Shown: piece by piece, positions 63,879 through 64,000 of the stretch
Numbering within the stretch: the stretch's first letter is position 1
Layout: the number at the start of each line of letters is the position of its first letter
Source of the DNA: Pseudomonas sp. Gutcm_11s
GTDB taxonomy: Bacteria > Pseudomonadota > Gammaproteobacteria > Pseudomonadales > Pseudomonadaceae
NCBI RefSeq assembly: GCF_028649395.1
Contig: NZ_JAQSUW010000016.1
Span: 62,001-126,000 of the forward strand
Direction: 5' to 3'
Length of the DNA stretch: 64,000 bases
Notes under the pieces: generated by a model
What the model saw: only the letters and a program-made list of their open reading frames with translations
The model's database searches: none
What the model was told of the DNA's origin: nothing
Made by a program: the position numbers and the translations under genes

Positions 63879-64000
63879 ATGACCACGACCCTGACCAGCG
63901 AGCGCCTGATCCTGCGCCCCTGGCGCGACGACGATCTCGATGCCCTGGCGCAGCTGTGCGCCGACCCCGAGGTGATGGCGCATTTCCCCGCCGTGCTGGA
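63879..64000 (+). CDS. GNAT N-acetyltransferase, RimJ/RimL-like, truncated by window edge
   Basis: Only the first 40 residues are visible: MTTTLTSERLILRPW, then a DDDLDALAQLCADPEVM segment. These are the typical opening of RimJ/RimL-type GNAT acetyltransferases. The substrate cannot be told. The acetyl-CoA site lies beyond the window. Confidence 0.8.
   Translation, partial: MTTTLTSERLILRPWRDDDLDALAQLCADPEVMAHFPAVL

Overview
The window reads as chromosomal DNA of a Pseudomonas (sensu lato). It is GC-rich and densely coding, with GTG and TTG starts next to ATG. Almost every gene is a recognisable Pseudomonas core gene, and gene order matches what I remember of P. aeruginosa in three blocks (recalled, not searched). 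No insertion sequence, phage, CRISPR array or rRNA was seen. There is one tRNA, two riboswitches and several clear intrinsic terminators.

Layout. (1) 1-4.7 kb, plus strand: the end of thiL, pgpA, a solute-binding-like protein, a retropepsin-like protease, ribA, a small membrane protein and a BtuF-like cobalamin-binding protein. (2) 4.7-11.2 kb, minus strand: a BtuB-type receptor behind a cobalamin riboswitch, a chemoreceptor with an unusual topology, and dxs. (3) 11.4-19.6 kb: a secreted VWA/discoidin/TPR protein with a polysaccharide deacetylase, an epoxide-hydrolase-like enzyme with a single-chain biotin-dependent acyl-CoA carboxylase, and a PAP2 phosphatase. This stretch separates dxs from ispA-xseB, which are neighbours in the Pseudomonas order I recall. 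(4) 19.6-30 kb, minus strand: ispA, xseB, a PqiC-like lipoprotein, and the tightly packed set parC, protease, phytase-like, parE, yqiA, cpdA, DUF1249, nudF (transcribed from nudF leftward). (5) 30-36 kb: a lipoprotein, cytX and thiC under a TPP riboswitch, and a TolC-family channel. (6) 36-48.7 kb: a second chemoreceptor, tRNA-Leu(CAG), rnr-rlmB, rpsF-rpsR-(membrane protein)-rplI, dnaB, alr, and a 7TMR-DISM diguanylate cyclase. (7) 48.8-58.5 kb: a YgiQ radical-SAM protein, bacteriohemerythrin, and a compact three-gene transglutaminase/DUF2126 - circularly permuted ATP-grasp/alpha-E - transglutaminase operon. (8) 58.6-60.4 kb: a PAAR - lipase - lipoprotein cassette that looks like a type VI secretion effector/immunity unit. 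(9) 60.4-64 kb: a flavoprotein, a class V aminotransferase, a histone-deacetylase-family enzyme and the start of a GNAT acetyltransferase.

Most interesting signals. The PAAR cassette and the VWA gene, 47 kb apart, share an identical 16-base leader at the ribosome-binding site. In it the Shine-Dalgarno GGA sits in the loop of a CGAC/GTCG hairpin, as expected for an RsmA/CsrA target. The transglutaminase/ATP-grasp operon is conserved but, as far as I know, has no demonstrated product. The cassette's lipase and lipoprotein form a plausible undescribed effector/immunity pair. A near-consensus CRP/Vfr site lies between the diguanylate cyclase and ygiQ. All functional statements rest on motif recognition by eye and remembered families; no similarity search was run.
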